This document shows, one piece after another, positions 44,166-53,580 of a DNA stretch of 64,000 nucleotides. Under the pieces are notes generated by a model. That model saw only the letters and a list, made by a program, of their open reading frames with translations, ran no database searches and was not told the DNA's origin. The position numbers and the translations under genes are program-made. Every line of letters starts with the position of its first letter. The first letter of the stretch is position 1. Source of the stretch: Lachnospiraceae bacterium Zagget2 (GTDB lineage Bacteria > Bacillota > Clostridia > Lachnospirales > Lachnospiraceae); contig MSHD01000012.1 in the NCBI GenBank assembly GCA_001941045.1, positions 36,937-100,936 of the forward strand. Reading direction: 5' to 3'.

Positions 44166-47100
44166 AATCGTATACTCAACCCGATCCTCAGTCACCGTCA
44201 GGGTTCCGCTCACATAGCTGATTTCATAATTAACGCCGGCATTTGCGCCATACGGTGTGATCGTGTATTGCGCGGACTGGCTCATATCCGTTACATCACA
44301 CAGGAAAGAGGGTTCCGTAATCAGCACATCGCTGCCAAGAAACCCCTCCACGCTATAACCGTACGTTTCAGGAACGCTGTCCTCATAACACAAATTCAAG
44401 TCATCGGCGCTTATCGTCAAAACCGCCTGTGTAATCTCAAAAGAATACTCCTGACTTCCCGTATAATTCTCATCATCTTCCGACACCGCTACTGTCAAAA
44501 TGTAAGTTCCTGCATCTGTCGGCGGCTGCCCTGTCTCGTCATAGACTGTCCCGTCAGCTAATGTTCCAGTATAGGATTTCGTCAGAGTGACAATGTCGGT
44601 CAGATCGGTATCGTCCTCAGTAGAAGTAACTATAGCGGTACCGCTGTAGGTGTAGGGCAATGAATCGTAGACCTTGTTTTCTGCGGTGATACCGGAGAAG
44701 AGGACGGTCGTCTTGTCCGTTCCATCTACATTATTACTCACAAATACAGCGGTGATCCTGACATCTTCTCTTGCCACAAACCCATAGAGTTCGGATACAC
44801 TCACCAATGTTTCATCCTGATACCACCCCATAAAGTAATAACCATCCTCTGGCGTAGCCAAAAGAGCAACTGCATCTCCGCGCACATATTTCCCAGCGCC
44901 GTCCACCGATCCTCCAACAGACGCATAGCAGCTGACAGACACGCTGGCGTCCTTATCCGGCGCAATGCTTTCATCCGCAGCCAGTTGTTCTCCATCTGTC
45001 GTAATTGTATAACTTTCGTTGACAGACTGGCTCTCCTCGGTACTTTCCACGGTTAAAAGCTGATTCGAGTACAATTCTATATCATAAAAATTCGTTCTTC
45101 CAGAAGGCTGCCCTTCTTCATCATATGCTTCTATACTGCAATCCAACGTACCATAGTCCGTAGCTTCCACCTCAAACGAGATTGGCTCATCCAGAAAGGA
45201 ATAAATAATTTTCGCATCACCTTCCTCAGTAATATAGACCAACCCCTCCATATACCATATGTCATCATCTCCCACGTATCCGATCAGAGTACCCTCGGCA
45301 TCATATACAGAAATATTGATAGGACATTTGAATGTCGCCTTTAGTGAAGCTATCTGGTCGCTGAACCAGTTCACTGTATTATTCCACCAGGTTCCAATTT
45401 TACTTTCGTCCAGAGTTCCCGCGAGATAACTCATATACGCATAATTAAGCTCACTTCCGGCATTTTTCAGCAATCTCCATGCTTTTTTCACAGCCGAATT
45501 TGTAATAGAGGTATCCTCAAACTCAATTCCCTGCATTTCTGACAGCAAATTTTCCGGCGTCATATCACTGTCCGACCAACTGACTATCTTCTTTGCATAT
45601 TGATAATACTGATAGCAATCATGCAAATCCTCTATTAAATCTCCTACTCCAGATGACAGGAAACTGGACGTATATTCTTCCAATTTATCATTCAAATATT
45701 GTTGTGTCAGCTTATCAAGAGAACTTCCCGTAATATCCTTACAAAACGCGGAATACACTTCATAAACAGCAGAAGTTTCAAAATCAAGAAGTTCCAGCAT
45801 ATAGCTTCTCAAGATTTTCTCCATATTGGATGAACTTGAACAAATCGCATAATTGCTATACTGACTGTCACCTTTCTTTTTACATGTCATCATCGCACTA
45901 TATGCATTGGTATAACAAAAACCGCTAATATTAACAGTCACATTTCCAATCGAATATTCTTCGGCTATTTTTCCGATAGAATTTTTCACCGAATTCACTA
46001 ATTTTGCACCATTAATATCAGCTGCAGTTATACTACTTAAGTCAAAATCACTACACGAATTAATACTATCATACAAAAAAATGGAAAGAGCCTCATAAGC
46101 AGCATCTTTAACTACATCATCTTCAAATACTCCGGAAATATATTTCTCTCCATTCCCCGCTGCTTCATCCGCTTCCCTCATCGTTGCCTTCATACTGTAA
46201 ATCACTTCAGTCCTGTCAGTTCCACTGGAAGCGTCCTCATAAAGCGTATCCTCAACCGTGTCCACATAGTTTGTATAAGCCTTATTCCATTTCGTCCAAT
46301 ATCTATTCAGCAAACTCTCGGCATCTGTTATGGAACTTTCAACATTATAGTTTGTATTCTCTTCCTCCGGCTTTTCTCCTGCCGCAGTCACTGTACAACG
46401 TGCACTCTGACCATCCGGCACGCTCAATGTGATAGTGGTAGTTCCAGAATTTCCTGTTCCAGCGACTGTCAAAAAGACCGACGATAGCTCCCCGGTGACC
46501 AGAGCCGTCGTGTAAACTTCCGTTACAATAGTTTCATCTTCAATGGTCCATGTAAAATCATCTGCCTCTAGCCCGCTAATGCCAGACACAGTCGCCATAA
46601 TGGTCAATTCATCACCCGTATATATGGTATATTGAGTTTGCGCTCCAAAAGTCACGGCTCCATCTGAACTCACCACGCTGTCCTCACTGCCAATCACGTA
46701 AATAACATCACCAGACATGCCATACGCTATCGCAGTACCTATGCTTGTCCGAATAGACTGTAATGAATTCGCACTCAGAGACGCGGTCGCATACTCTTCT
46801 CCATCGATCACCACGCTTCCTGTTCCCGAATCATAGGATTCCAGCACACCCGTACATGTATTCAGCAACGCGATGTCTGTAATCACACCATTCTTCATGG
46901 TCACAAGGGCTGCTCCCAGATAAGCTTCACTACTTTCGTCGCTCAGCAGATCACCAGATGTCTCATATCGGACTCCATCAATTACCACAGCCGAACTGGA
47001 AATGGACGTAATCCATGCACCAAATGTCCCATTCAGACTTGGCGCATCCTCGTTTTCAAAATGGATCGTGGCGGAAGTAAGGCAGGTATTTCCATCGTTG

Positions 47101-50100
47101 ATAGTAATCGCATTCCAATCGTCCTGTGTTCCTGCATAGTAGACATCCGTCAGGGCAGTGCAATTATAAAAAGCACTGCTTCCGACTTCTGTCAAAGTGA
47201 CAGGCAACTCTATATATGTTATACTCGTGCATCCATAGCAGGCATAATTGCCAATGATTGTAAGAGTGTTCGGAAGAACCATATATTGCAGGCTTGTACA
47301 ATTACTGAACGTGTAATCCGGAATTTCTGTTACTCCTACCGGTATCGATATCTTCTCGATGCTGGAGCCAGCAAATGGACCATCATACCTGCTGTTTCCA
47401 CTGGACTTCAAATTAAGAGGATAATTGACTTCTGTCAAAACACTACAGCCGCTGACAATACCACCACCAAGGGTTTCAATGTTATTCGGCAACACCAAAT
47501 TACTTATGCTGGAACAGCCGGAAAAAGCCCAGCTTCCTATTTCGGTCAAAGAATCCGGCAATTTCAGGTTAGTAAGGCTTGTGCAGCCGCGAAAAGTATA
47601 TTCAGGAATAGATGCAAGGCCTTCAGGTATTGTTATACTTTCGAGGTTCACGCAATATTCGAGTATTCCGCAGCCCAGGGTTGCAATACTATCAGGCAAT
47701 ACAAGTGACTCAAGACTAGCACAGTCATAAAATGCATAGTCATCAATACTGACAAGTGATGCAGGCAATTCAAGCTCTCTAAGGGACGCGCAATTATAGA
47801 ATACCCGTATGCCAATATGAGTAAGGGTTTCCGGCAACGCTATTTGCTGAAGTGATGTCGCCGAACTGAATGTATAATCCGGAATCTCTGTCGTTCCTTC
47901 CGGAACCGTAACGCTTTCTATAGCAGAACCATAAAATGGGCCAAAATAATAACCACTACTTACATAATAATTACTTAGGCTTAATTTTAAAGGATAATTT
48001 ATGCTTGTCAGGTTGAGACAACCATAGAACATACTATAACCTATTGTTGATATGCTATCTGGCAATTTTAAAGCAGCCAAAGATGTACACTCATAAAATG
48101 CGTAATTTCCTACACTCGTAAGAGAATCCGACAAAGTCAGCTCCTCCAGTTCCGTGCAGCTCCAAAACACACCATCGCCAATACTGACAACAGAATCTGG
48201 AATTATTATTATTTTCAAACTATCACAATTACGAAATACATAATCCGGGAGAGTCTGAACACCGTCTGGAATTGTCACAGACTCTATGCTGGAAGACGCA
48301 AAAGGAGACGATGACGATGACCATCCTCCTGATAAGCTCTGAGGATAATTAATACTAGCCAATTTGGCGCAATCCTCAAATATACAGCTTCCCATTGACG
48401 ATATGCTATCGGGCAATGTCAGATTACTCAAACTGGTACAATCAGCGAAAGCGCGTTCTTCAATTGTTGTTAAAGAAGCTGGAAGCTCTATATTTGAAAG
48501 ACATGAACATCCGTAAAATGTTCCTTCTGGGATATTTACTACCCCATAAGGCACGGAGACTGTTTCAATCAATGAATCTCTAAACGCACAATACGCTGAA
48601 GTTAAATTCAAGGGATAATTAATACTGGTGAGCGCTGTACAATAGCTGAACACATCTCTTCCTAACAATGTTATACTGTCTGGCAAAGACAATCCTGTCA
48701 AACTACTACAAAAAGAAAAAGCAGACTCTTCAATGCTCACCAGCCCATCTGGCAGCTCGACAGACTCAAGAGCAGGGCATTCTGCAAAGGCATATTCTCC
48801 GATCGTGGTGACGGAGGTTGGCAGCTCAATATTTTTCAGACAGGTGCACGAATAAAATGTATAATCCAGGATCTCCTGAACCCCTTCTGTAAATATTACA
48901 GTTTCTATACTGGAATCGGCAAACGGGCCAGAAAAGGAAGACTGCCAGCCTCCAGTCAGACCAAGTGGATAATTGATACTCTTAAGACTCGTGCAATTGC
49001 AAAAAATCTGATACCCTAAAGTCACGATATTATCCGGCAATTTAAGTTCTGCCAGACCGGAGCACCCATAAAAGGCACGATCTCCTATCTCTGTAAGAGT
49101 ATCTGGTAAACTGATGTCTATAAGGCTAGTACATCCACAAAAAGTATATTCCGGAATTTTTGTCACTCCATCAGGCATTATTATTTTCTCTATATTGGAA
49201 TCGCCAAATGGTCCAACAAAATTCTTCCTGCTGACAGAATTCAAGTTGAACGGGTAATTAATGCTGGTTAATTCTGTGCAGCCTTCAAATATTTTGTAAC
49301 CCAAAGATTCTACACTATCAGGAAGTGTCAATGATGTCAGATTATTACACCCATAAAAAGCATAGTCACCTATATTGACAAGCGAATCTGGCAATTCCAA
49401 GTGAGTAATACTCGTACAGTTATAAAATACATTATCATCTATGCTGGTAAGGGAATCTGGTAATTCTACATTTATAAGATTATCACAGCCATTAAATGCT
49501 CCGCGGGGAATTACAGTCACCCCTGAGGGTATCGTTACGGTACCTATACTGGAACCTCCAAAAGGTCCCCCATCGCTGAGGTACGAACAAGAATTTAAAT
49601 TGAATGGATAATTAATAGCGGTAAGAGCTGTGCAACCATCAAATATTTTGTAACCAAGAGTCGTTATACTATCTGGAAGCTTCAATTCCTCCAGATTTGA
49701 GCAGTTCTGAAATGCAAATATACCAATGCTAATAAGTGAGTCCGGCAATGAGATGTTTGCAAGCTTTTCGCATCCACTAAAAACATATCCTGGTAATTCT
49801 GTCACGCCGGATGGCATTACTATCGTTTCAATATTGGAATTTCCAAACGGACCCCAATGAGGGCCACCAATACTGCTCGAACCATACCAGTTAATAGAAG
49901 CCAGATTAAGTGGATAATTGACACTCAGCAATTCTGTACATCCAGAGAATATTCGATATCCCAATGAAGTGGTGCTGTCTGGCAACGTAATTTCAGCCAG
50001 ACTGGAGCAGTCAATAAAAGCTCCATTTTCGATATCAAGAAGTGTTTCCGGAAGTTTAATACTAACCAATGATGAACATCCTTCAAATGCATACTCATGT

Positions 50101-50705
50101 ATGCTGACAACTGTATCCGAAAGGGCGACATTCTTTAAGTTTGAGCACCATAAAAAGGCGTATTTTCCTACGCAGGTGATCCCATCCTCAATCACAACAG
50201 CCAAAATCGAATCTCGCACATCATACCACGGCATAGTAGTCGATGTATAATCCTCCATCGCTCCTGTCCCACCAATCGTCAGGACTCCATCCTCATCTAA
50301 ATTCCAGGTTATCTCCGCATACTCTGTATCTGTCGACGTATTAAAACTTGAAATCTTTTCTTCAGCTTGAACAGCTTCCTCAATTATGACTTCCGCTTGC
50401 ACGGATTCCTCTATAACCGCATCTGTCTGTCCTTCTTTCGGTTGCTCTTCCTCGGCCTGGCTCTCTCCTGTCGGTTCCGCCTCTTCTGGCGTTTCTGTCC
50501 CTGTTTCCGATTCGGTCTCCGCTTCAATTTTTTCTTCTGTTTCCAATTCTCCTTCTTTTTCCGTCTCGCCATCCTCATCCATCGAGGTTTCTTCCACTTC
50601 TAACACGCCATCTCCTGCATTCGTGGCATAAACAAGCAGGGAAGTGTCTATACTTCCGCACATCAATACAACCGCCATCACCGCTGCCAAGATTCTTTTA
50701 TGCAT
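42678..50705 (-). CDS. Giant BspA-type leucine-rich repeat protein C (2675 aa as read)
   Basis: This is an exported protein with the C/D leader (MAVVLMCGSIDTSLLVYATNAG) and an acidic Glu/Thr linker (about 30-125). A long LRR_5/BspA array follows (about 135-1205) with superrepeats marked by INYPLNL, GPFGNSNIE and LPDSLISIG. Next are a Big-like beta domain (about 1350-1445), an A+T-rich helical segment with no relatives in the window (about 1450-1880), an InlB-like segment, MBG-like domains and the tail cassette. The frame breaks in tail unit 6 at the T5 run, so the read product ends with 16 unrelated residues. Removing one base restores a 2963-residue protein ending WLKWFL. GGAGG sits inside the preceding MNT gene and the ATG overlaps that gene's stop. 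BspA-type LRRs are known adhesive surface repeats in other bacteria and Trichomonas. Confidence 0.85.
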   Translation of the reverse strand: MHKRILAAVMAVVLMCGSIDTSLLVYATNAGDGVLEVEETSMDEDGETEKEGELETEEKIEAETESETGTETPEEAEPTGESQAEEEQPKEGQTDAVIEESVQAEVIIEEAVQAEEKISSFNTSTDTEYAEITWNLDEDGVLTIGGTGAMEDYTSTTMPWYDVRDSILAVVIEDGITCVGKYAFLWCSNLKNVALSDTVVSIHEYAFEGCSSLVSIKLPETLLDIENGAFIDCSSLAEITLPDSTTSLGYRIFSGCTELLSVNYPLNLASINWYGSSSIGGPHWGPFGNSNIETIVMPSGVTELPGYVFSGCEKLANISLPDSLISIGIFAFQNCSNLEELKLPDSITTLGYKIFDGCTALTAINYPFNLNSCSYLSDGGPFGGSSIGTVTIPSGVTVIPRGAFNGCDNLINVELPDSLTSIDDNVFYNCTSITHLELPDSLVNIGDYAFYGCNNLTSLTLPDSVESLGYKIFEGCTELTSINYPFNLNSVSRKNFVGPFGDSNIEKIIMPDGVTKIPEYTFCGCTSLIDISLPDTLTEIGDRAFYGCSGLAELKLPDNIVTLGYQIFCNCTSLKSINYPLGLTGGWQSSFSGPFADSSIETVIFTEGVQEILDYTFYSCTCLKNIELPTSVTTIGEYAFAECPALESVELPDGLVSIEESAFSFCSSLTGLSLPDSITLLGRDVFSYCTALTSINYPLNLTSAYCAFRDSLIETVSVPYGVVNIPEGTFYGCSCLSNIELPASLTTIEERAFADCTSLSNLTLPDSISSMGSCIFEDCAKLASINYPQSLSGGWSSSSSPFASSSIESVTIPDGVQTLPDYVFRNCDSLKIIIIPDSVVSIGDGVFWSCTELEELTLSDSLTSVGNYAFYECTSLAALKLPDSISTIGYSMFYGCLNLTSINYPLKLSLSNYYVSSGYYFGPFYGSAIESVTVPEGTTEIPDYTFSSATSLQQIALPETLTHIGIRVFYNCASLRELELPASLVSIDDYAFYDCASLESLVLPDSIATLGCGILEYCVNLESITIPEGLASIPEYTFRGCTSLTNLKLPDSLTEIGSWAFSGCSSISNLVLPNNIETLGGGIVSGCSVLTEVNYPLNLKSSGNSRYDGPFAGSSIEKISIPVGVTEIPDYTFSNCTSLQYMVLPNTLTIIGNYACYGCTSITYIELPVTLTEVGSSAFYNCTALTDVYYAGTQDDWNAITINDGNTCLTSATIHFENEDAPSLNGTFGAWITSISSSAVVIDGVRYETSGDLLSDESSEAYLGAALVTMKNGVITDIALLNTCTGVLESYDSGTGSVVIDGEEYATASLSANSLQSIRTSIGTAIAYGMSGDVIYVIGSEDSVVSSDGAVTFGAQTQYTIYTGDELTIMATVSGISGLEADDFTWTIEDETIVTEVYTTALVTGELSSVFLTVAGTGNSGTTTITLSVPDGQSARCTVTAAGEKPEEENTNYNVESSITDAESLLNRYWTKWNKAYTNYVDTVEDTLYEDASSGTDRTEVIYSMKATMREADEAAGNGEKYISGVFEDDVVKDAAYEALSIFLYDSINSCSDFDLSSITAADINGAKLVNSVKNSIGKIAEEYSIGNVTVNISGFCYTNAYSAMMTCKKKGDSQYSNYAICSSSSNMEKILRSYMLELLDFETSAVYEVYSAFCKDITGSSLDKLTQQYLNDKLEEYTSSFLSSGVGDLIEDLHDCYQYYQYAKKIVSWSDSDMTPENLLSEMQGIEFEDTSITNSAVKKAWRLLKNAGSELNYAYMSYLAGTLDESKIGTWWNNTVNWFSDQIASLKATFKCPINISVYDAEGTLIGYVGDDDIWYMEGLVYITEEGDAKIIYSFLDEPISFEVEATDYGTLDCSIEAYDEEGQPSGRTNFYDIELYSNQLLTVESTEESQSVNESYTITTDGEQLAADESIAPDKDASVSVSCYASVGGSVDGAGKYVRGDAVALLATPEDGYYFMGWYQDETLVSVSELYGFVAREDVRITAVFVSNNVDGTDKTTVLFSGITAENKVYDSLPYTYSGTAIVTSTEDDTDLTDIVTLTKSYTGTLADGTVYDETGQPPTDAGTYILTVAVSEDDENYTGSQEYSFEITQAVLTISADDLNLCYEDSVPETYGYSVEGFLGSDVLITEPSFLCDVTDMSQSAQYTITPYGANAGVNYEISYVSGTLTVTEDRVEYTIKNIPDQVYTGSAVKPEPTVLDGTKILVKGKDYTLTYKNNTKVGTATITVKGKGNYTDTVSVSFEIVKKDISDTSAVTATAADKATTATVVDAEGKLLTKWYSYPKVKYGKLTLKRGTDYTVDGFTLAQEDTTGAYIVTVSLSGKGNYTGTREVTYRIATKNISGVVTGTVAAQTYTGSALEPEVVVYASSAMKKAGTALTEDTDYTVEYANNTAVGTGKIILTGIGAYSGTKTITFKINKKGLAVPKSGDEITVQLSADGETWLSPEDYSAIYTGAAQKPQVQVVYQPSESSDDTAVTLTEGTDYKLSWKNNVNAVQSTTKSSSYPTVTITGRGSYSGSRSVSFTITPLTLTTDNTQITAADVKYTSTVKKSGAKPTLTVKVMLGEENTLTTLKKGTAYTVTSYENNTSIGDAKVFIAGKGNYTTSEDLAASFRIYESAASGFYVTVTAPEGNSSMTYTGREIEPTITVYKNKTDQKNKNQRVDGRDRLQHFLCK

Positions 50706-50718
50706 TTTCTATCCTCCT
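50698..50718 (-). promoter_or_regulatory. Translational coupling site: MNT stop and gene C start
   Basis: The gene C ribosome binding site (GGAGG, 50713-50717) and its ATG (50703-50705) lie inside the last codons of the MNT gene, whose TAA is at 50698-50700. A ribosome ending on the small gene can restart directly on the giant gene. Confidence 0.7.
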
Positions 50719-51096
50719 GTATATCGTCTTCCCGTATCTCTTCACGTCCTGGTATAACAGGCTAGAACTCAATGCTTCTTCCATATCTCTATCGGCCTGT
50801 AAATATATGAAATCATAATCCTGCTCGTAATTTCCATCATGGAAAACCTGATTTTGAAATTGAATGTAACCTCTGTCCCTGAATAATTTTGACTTTTGTT
50901 TTTCACTCACAATGGCCAGGTCTATATCTGAGTCTTCCGTACATTTGCTCTCTAAGGCCGATCCAAAAAGCAAAATTTCAAGAATTGACGGGCAATTCTG
51001 CGCATTACGAATAATGCTTTCGATATATTTCTTTTTTATCTCTGCAATTTTTACTTCTGTATTAAAATTCGTATTCACCGTCAACAGTCTGCACAT
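50698..51096 (-). CDS. MNT-type minimal nucleotidyltransferase
   Basis: This 132-residue protein has the nucleotidyltransferase signature LLFGSALESKCTEDSDIDLAIV: GS followed by DxD, with two metal-binding aspartates. That is the MNT/KNTase-like fold found in MNT-HEPN toxin-antitoxin pairs (MntA AMPylates and silences the HepT toxin) and in some tRNA-modifying or stand-alone enzymes. No HEPN partner with an RxxxxH motif is seen next to it. It has a strong promoter and its 3' end overlaps gene C, so its expression sets that of C. Start at 51096 has only a weak purine-rich leader (GGGAGAGGGG, about 10 bases away). Confidence 0.82.
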   Translation of the reverse strand: MCRLLTVNTNFNTEVKIAEIKKKYIESIIRNAQNCPSILEILLFGSALESKCTEDSDIDLAIVSEKQKSKLFRDRGYIQFQNQVFHDGNYEQDYDFIYLQADRDMEEALSSSLLYQDVKRYGKTIYRRIENA

Positions 51097-51136
51097 AGAA
51101 ACTCAACCCCTCTCCCGGCTCTGTGTCTCTTTCTAT

Positions 51137-51166
51137 ATTATAGGGTATTCACTGATTATTTCGCAA
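51137..51166 (-). promoter_or_regulatory. Sigma-A-type promoter for MNT and gene C
   Basis: Minus-strand TTGCGA (51161-51166), an 18-base spacer and a consensus TATAAT (51137-51142) lie about 41 bases before the MNT start codon. Confidence 0.7.
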
Positions 51167-51184
51167 CCTGCATTTTCATATTCG

Positions 51185-51218
51185 AAAAGCAGAGGAAGAT
51201 TTCTCTGCCCCTGCTTTT
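51185..51218 (-). terminator. Terminator-like hairpin after gene D
   Basis: An 8-base-pair stem (AAAAGCAG paired with CTGCTTTT, 51185-51192 with 51211-51218) is followed on the minus strand by CGAATATG. It stands 8 bases past the stop of D. The T-tract is part of the stem, so efficiency is uncertain. Confidence 0.5.
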
Positions 51219-51225
51219 CCTCTTT

Positions 51226-53580
51226 TTATAAGAACCATTTCAGCCACTTCGGCAGGATCGTAAAGTTCACCGTCTTCGTTCCGCCATAATCCCCAAGGCC
51301 GGTGAGATAGATTTTTCCGGTCCCGATTTTTACATTTGTTCCATAGCTGAGCTCATAGCAGCCAGCATCCAGCAGATCGCCGCCTTTCTTTGTGTAAACC
51401 TTAACCGTCGGCATAATCTGACTGCCACTGTAGTAATAAGGCGTGCCCTCCACAACCACATACAGGCTGGAAGCCGCTGTTTTGTAGATACGGAAGTTCT
51501 CGCTCAGTGCACCTTCTTCCAGACCGCTCGTACTGTAGTTTCCTTTCCCGGTCACCGTGACTGTTGCGTCGCCAATTGCCTTATTATCGCTGTAAGTGAC
51601 TGTATAATCCGTATTCTTTTTCAGCGTCAGCGTCCTTCCGTCGTCCGTCGTCACCTTCACTGTGACCGCGGGCTTCGCGCCGTTGCGGCCGATCGTGGCA
51701 GTGTATTTCACATCTGCTACTGTGATCTCGGTATTATCGGCAGTCAGTTCCATCTGGCTGATTGCGAAGCTACCCTTCAGACTTCCCTTATAATTCCCCT
51801 TCCCGGTGACCGTAAGCTGGGCGTTCCCGACTTTTGTGTTATTCTTGTAGGAGGCCGTATAGTCTTTGCCCACGCTCAGCTCTGTACCGCTTTCGTCTGT
51901 TACAATCAGCTGTTCTTCCGTCAGTTTGATCGCCTTCCCGGTATACCGGCAGGAGCCGTCTTCGCCAGCAAAGAGACTGATGCTTCCCGTCGTGAGCGAC
52001 TGCCTCGCTATTGTGAACTTCACAACCTTCGTCCCACCGTAGGTTCCCAGACCGGTGACCAGCACCTGCGCGTTGCTCCCCGCATTTACATTATTCGTAT
52101 AAGAAACGCTGTAATCTGTCCCTATCGTCAACGCGTTGGTTTTGTTTTTCTGATCTGTTTTATTCTTATAAACCGTTACTGTTGGCTCTATATTCCCACC
52201 GGTATAGGTCATACTGCTGTTCCCCTCCGGAGCGGTCACCGTCACGTAGAATCCGCTCGCGGCTGATTCGTAGATCCGGAAAGAAGCCGTGAGATCCTCT
52301 GATGTCGTATAATTTCCTTTCCCAGCGATGAATACCTTTGCGTTTCCGATCGAAGTATTATTTTCATAAGAGGCTACTGTATAAGCGGTTCCCTTTTTCA
52401 GGGTCGTCCAGGTATTCTCTTCGCCAAGCTTTACCTCCACCGTCAATGTCGGCTTCGCACCGCTATTTTTCACCGTAGATGTGTATTCCACATCTGCAGC
52501 TGTGATCTGTGTATTCTCTGTCGTCAGGGTCAAAGGTGTGATCGTGAAGGATACACTGCGGCTGCCGGAATAACTGCCACGGCCTGTGATGGTCACGGTC
52601 GGATAGCTGCTGCTCTTCGTCGTGGACTGCACTGCATTCACATTGTTTTTCCAGCTCAGTTTATAGTCTGTACCTTCCGTCAGTGTAACAGCTGTGTCGT
52701 CTGAACTTTCCGAAGGCTGATAAACCACCTGCACCTGCGGCTTCTGCGCAGCCCCCGTATAGATCGCGCTGTAGTCCTCCGGCGACAGCCAGGTCTCCCC
52801 GTCCGCCGACAGCTGCACCGTGATTTCATCCCCGGACTTCGGTACTGCAAGACCCTTCTTATTGATCTTAAATGTGATCGTCTTTGTCCCGCTGTAGGCT
52901 CCGATGCCTGTCAGGATGATCTTGCCGGTGCCGACTGCCGTGTTGTTCGCATACTCGACGGTGTAGTCCTCATCCTTCTTCAGTGTGGTTCCCGCCTTCT
53001 TCATCGCGCTGCTCGCATAGACCACGACTTCGGGTTCCAGTGTGGAACCGGTATAAGTCTGTGCGGCGATCGTACCAGTCACAACACCGGAAATGTTTTT
53101 GGTCGCAATCCGATAAGTCACTTCACGTGTCCCAGTATAATTACCCTTCCCGCTCAGGGACACCGTCACGGTGTAAGCGCCCGTTGTATCTTCCTGTGCA
53201 AGTGTAAAGCCATCTACCGTATAGTCCGTGCCGCGCTTCAGCGTCAACTTCCCGTATTTGACTGTCGGGTAGGAATACCATTTCGTGAGGAGATTTCCAT
53301 CCGTATCGGTCACGGCAGCGGTCGTCGCCTTGTCCGCAGAAGTCGCGGTGACGGCGGAAGCGTCGCTGATATCTTTCTTAACGATCTCAAACTCCACAGT
53401 CATCGTCCTGGTATAGTTTCCTTTTCCTTTGACGATAACCTGGCCGGTTCCGGCCTTTGTGTTATTTTTATAGCTTAACGTGTAGTCCTGATTTTTCACG
53501 AGGAGCGTGCCGCCGTCGTAGACCACCGGCTCTGGCTTGATTGCGCTGCCGGTGTAGGTTTGGGCGGGTATATCCTCAAT
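51226..53580 (-). repeat. Tail cassette copy 3 (gene D)
   Basis: This is the third copy of the nine-unit cassette and the only one in an intact gene that ends in WLKWFL. It is nearly identical to copies 1 and 2 over long DNA stretches, including about 240 bases from near 52550. Confidence 0.9.

Noticed and set aside
50698-51096. Complete MNT-HEPN toxin-antitoxin module
   Set aside because: No neighbouring gene encodes a HEPN-like protein; the flanking genes are giant surface proteins.
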